Source: Leptobrachium leishanense
Lineage: Eukaryota > Chordata > Amphibia > Anura > Megophryidae
Direction of reading: 5' to 3'
Assembly (NCBI GenBank): GCA_009667805.1
Contig: CM019064.1
Coordinates: forward strand, 76,258,400 to 76,322,399
DNA length: 64,000 bases
Part shown: positions 61,294-64,000 of the stretch, in pieces
Numbering within the stretch: the first letter of the stretch is position 1
Layout of the letters: each line of letters opens with the position of its first letter
The notes under the pieces: model-generated
The model's database searches: none
The model's input: only the letters and a program-made list of their open reading frames with translations
Told to the model about the DNA's origin: nothing
Translations under genes and position numbers: made by a program

Positions 61294-61507
61294 CTTCTTT
61301 GTCAGTGAGGACCTCCATTCGACCACTGAACATGGCCTTCAGCATAGTGTCATGCCTGGTGAGAACCTGAACGGTGGTGTAGTACAAAGAGCCACCGACA
61401 TTCAGCCGGACGTATTTATTGCCCAGACAGCTCGCTTTGAAAGTGTAAGTCTTGGGTTTGGCTCCTGAAGCCGGGCACATGGCCGTCAGACACGTGTCGC
61501 CAGACAT
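61294..61507 (-). CDS. tnfaip1: TNFAIP1 (BACURD2), first coding exon
   Basis: ATG 61507 opens MSGDTC, the expected start of TNFAIP1; a splice acceptor (TACTTGCAG, ending 61514) lies six bases upstream, so 5' UTR exons are further right. The donor is GAAG|GTAAGG at 61293. Six exons (214, 170, 90, 53, 196 and 237 nt) join in phase to give 319 residues; the human protein is 316 by recall, and the frog N-terminus is about three residues longer. Residues 31-133 are the BTB/T1 domain ([34 protein letters not shown] here). By family knowledge the protein is an adaptor that brings RhoA to the CUL3 ubiquitin ligase and also binds PCNA and a polymerase delta subunit. The paralogues KCTD10 and KCTD13 are less likely from N- and C-terminal residues. 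No lesion was seen. Confidence 0.95.
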
Positions 61508-61513
61508 CTCTCT

Positions 61514-62209
61514 CTGCAAGTAGACGATGACCCTGCACACAGTGGGCTTCACGTGTGCCGCCGTGGTGGGACGATGCAGAAGAAAAGGTGCTTTTCAGTT
61601 TGCAGCAATCGGGCACCTTTAAACTATTACCATCTATTCAACCGAAGATATAGAAAGGAAAAAAATCTGATCATTTTGTAACGTAATATTCAGTTTTAGT
61701 TTCCTGTAACCTGACAGGTTAACGCACAGTTATACCAAAGCGACGCCAGCAAAGTCACAGAACAGGATACATTTTGGTTCCATCAGAAACATACTGGAGG
61801 TTCATTCACCAAGATGTGAATTGGTAGAGAATTGCTCTTTTTAAGCCAAAATAGATAATAGAATAGGACTGCCTGCCCAACTGGATTTCGCCTTTATTCA
61901 TTCAGCGATCTTATTTTGGATGAAAACTTGAGATTTTCCACTAGCGTTACCAGCCCAGTGAACAAGCTTAATGACACCACTGGGGCGAGCACCGTGCAAC
62001 GTTCAATCGCAAGATCCAGCAGAACTGTGCTTAACGGGATATGGGAAAACAACCCTCGGTTTGGATATATGTACCATCCAAAAACAGGAATCCTGCGTCA
62101 GCTCCTGTAATGGTAGATAGGCCCTCAGGTATACTTCAAGAAGGGAGCAGTAACTTAAAATATACAAGAAACAACTAGCAGCACTGCTACAGTTTGGCCC
62201 ACTAGCTCT
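61514..62209. other. Region upstream of TNFAIP1 coding start
   Basis: Probably the intron between a 5' UTR exon and the first coding exon. No island, TATA box or 5' UTR exon was recognised. Confidence 0.35.
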
Positions 62210-62290
62210 TTAACCCCTTAAGGACCAAGGGTCTTTAAAGTAAATGCATTTATGATGTAACAGTTCCGTCATTGACCCTTAAGGGGTTAA
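62210..62290. mobile_element. 81-bp TTAA-flanked mini-element
   Basis: TTAACCCCTTAAGGACCAAG on the left and the inverted TTAACCCCTTAAGGGTCAAT on the right leave about 40 bp in the middle. The tips match the piggyBac-type elements at 20263 and 45167. It is a minimal derivative made almost only of ends. Confidence 0.75.
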
Positions 62291-62830
62291 AGAAAATGGA
62301 TCGGAAAACCCGAGGAGCGACAGAAAGCAACAGGTGTGAACCGCAATGTGTCTTGCATCTGTGTTTCTCCACACCACAAAGCATTAGTGACTCACAGTCA
62401 GGTAGCCACCAGTACGCATGCGTGAACAAGCTTGCAGACACCAGGGCATTCCTTTTTTTTTGTGCCACAGGGACCCTAGCATCTGGGTTTGACAACCCTG
62501 ATATAGACAGCTGTATGTGCATAAGATTCCACAATGTGGAGTGGCGCTCCATCAAGCAAGGCCAGGCAGGTGAAACCACAATCCACAGAGCGACCACGTC
62601 TAAAAATCCATAGAACTAAAGAACCAAAATCAATATGCTGCGCTGTCCAGTGCACTGGAGGCTCAGGCTCTAGCACAGAGCCGGTCAGGTGAAGGGGAGC
62701 AGTGTGTACCTTCACAAAAGGTGAAAGGACAAAACAAGAACAACAGCTACAGTGATAAGGAATGAAGCGGCGAGCGGAGACCCAACTGCACCTCAACCAA
62801 TGGACAGTACCATGAGTCGACGGTGTACAC

Positions 62831-63014
62831 CAGGGTTCCCCAACTCTGGTCCTCAGGGCCCGCTAACAGGTCAGGTTTGCAGGATATATGGAGCACAGCA
62901 CAGGTGAAATGATTTGCTGCTCAGTAATTGCAATATTCAGTCTGTATTTCCCCAAGATGATCTGTATAATCTGGCCTGTTAGTGGGCCCTGAGGAACAGG
63001 GTTAGGAAACACTG
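62831..63014. mobile_element. Family P hairpin MITE
   Basis: Starts CAGGGTTCCCCAACTCTGGT and ends CAGGGTTAGGAAACACTG, with the conserved interior 'agcacagcacaggtgaaatg'. A hAT-like repeat with 'gaactacaactcccatgctt' follows at 63075-63165. Confidence 0.75.
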
Positions 63015-63344
63015 ACATGCACGATGTCCAAGGAGATAATTTTTACTGTCAGTTTTGTAAAGTGGTCCCTATAAACCAGGAATGTCCAAACTCTGGCACC
63101 CCAGATGTCCCTGAACTACAACTCCCATGCTTCTCCAGGAGTTTGGATATCCCTGCTATAAACCAAGTACCATATCTCTGATCAGTTTTAATTTACTTTG
63201 CAGTAGGATAACAGATTATGAGGTTTAGAAGGTCATTTCTTATCCAATAAAAAGCTTTTGTTATAAAAAATGACGCTCATCCACTAACAAACGGAATACC
63301 AAAAACATTATTTCAGACACTAGTAATGCCAAAAATTACAATAA

Positions 63345-63650
63345 GGCCCGTGTCAGATGAACGCAGTGATCACGTCCGTGTTGCCGCTCAGTAGAACGTC
63401 CGTCGTAGCATAAAATCATTTGCAATAGACACATGAAGTGCGTCCGCACCGAACAGAGCACGCACAATGCACGTGGCAAACGGACGCAAGTTAGGCAAGA
63501 ACGTAAAACCACTAGACGGACGCGCAGAATGCGCCACATCCGCCTAGCGTTCTGTGTGAGTGATGAGATGTCAGACGCAGCGCATTTGCAACGTCCAGCA
63601 CCTTGACGCACACCATGGCTTTTCATATCCTTTTCAAATTTTTATCATTT
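63345..63650. mobile_element. Harbinger-like MITE, partial
   Basis: GGCCCGTGTCAGATGAACGC after TAA. Matches the reverse complement of about 32680-33002. The other half is replaced by LINE sequence from about 63652. Confidence 0.7.
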
Positions 63651-63651
63651 T

Positions 63652-64000
63652 TCATAGAGGTAGAAAAGTGGATCAAACACAACAAACGTTTTTTAAATAC
63701 TGACAAAACTGTAATGATGCTCTTTGGAACAGCACCAAAACTACACAAATTGCAAACACCCCATCTATGTGTCAGGACAAAATCAAATGACACACTAACT
63801 ACAGTCACTTCTCTCAAATATCTAGGTATGTGGTTAGACCCAAATCTATCCTTTGGCCCCAACATCAAAAATTCATCTAAACTTTATCCCAAACTAGGTG
63901 CCCTGTACAGAAACAAATCTTGCCTGAGCCCCGCGGTAAGAAAGCAGATTGTACAACAAATGCTTATGCCGGCTACTGAATACACTAAATCTCCGTATGC
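63652..64000 (+). pseudogene. LINE reverse transcriptase fragment
   Basis: One plus-strand frame is open from 63660 to the window end (about 113 codons): LNTDKTVMMLFG, then TSLKYLGMWLDPNLSFG and KSCLSPAVRKQIVQQMLMP. These are motifs C-terminal to the catalytic YADD box in non-LTR retrotransposon polymerases (Jockey/CR1/Rex-like; clade not settled). The catalytic part is missing on the left, so the copy is 5'-truncated at the MITE junction. It continues beyond the window, so its integrity is unknown. Confidence 0.8.

Overview
The window is vertebrate nuclear DNA, most likely amphibian (probably a frog). This rests on two spliced vertebrate genes set in very transposon-dense DNA with Tc1/mariner, piggyBac, hAT, Harbinger-like and Helitron elements, a tRNA-derived SINE, LTR elements and a LINE. 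The species cannot be named from sequence alone. There are no bacterial-style operons, CRISPR arrays or rRNA genes.

Genes. Both recognised genes lie on the minus strand. A complete coding set for a TNFAIP1-type (BACURD2) CUL3 adaptor is spread over six coding exons between 61507 and 44472. All splice sites and phases agree and the product is 319 residues. At 8073-8017 is a first coding exon resembling that of SGSM2 (RUN/TBC-domain family). It has a GC-rich upstream region with a CAG/CTG tract and an RFX-type X-box; the rest of that gene is not seen and would lie left of the window.

Layout. 1-5 kb: a hairpin MITE, part of a piggyBac-type end, and a second hairpin MITE (2235-4673) that contains a minisatellite-bearing hAT element and a retroposon. 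5-9 kb: small hairpins, a TG-rich tract and the SGSM2-like exon. 9.2-11.1 kb: a three-level nest (TA-flanked MITE > hAT > solo LTR). 11.45-15.0 kb: an LTR element with 5-bp target duplication, tRNA-Leu-type primer site and one 536-codon coiled-coil ORF but no pol. 15-20 kb: hAT copies, SINE, MITEs. 20.26-25.23 kb: a TTAA-flanked piggyBac element with a frameshifted transposase and an array of hairpins. 25-34 kb: Harbinger-like MITEs, hAT, SINE, minisatellite. 34.05-38.06 kb: a Tc1 element inside a second Tc1 inside a foldback element, followed directly by a further Tc1 copy. 38-44.4 kb: mostly repeat-poor DNA downstream of the TNFAIP1 stop, possibly a long 3' UTR. 44.4-61.5 kb: TNFAIP1 exons, with introns filled by a piggyBac composite, a Tc1 holding a hAT, a decayed Helitron, and a second Tc1 holding a hAT and two MITEs. 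61.5-64 kb: more MITEs and a LINE fragment running off the end.

No established new biological system is demonstrated. The best candidates for follow-up are the pol-less LTR element with a long intact coiled-coil ORF, related minisatellite units shared by different hAT families, large GC palindromes inside hAT and piggyBac elements, and insertion of a Tc1 at the symmetry centre of a foldback element. Percent identities and ages were not computed.
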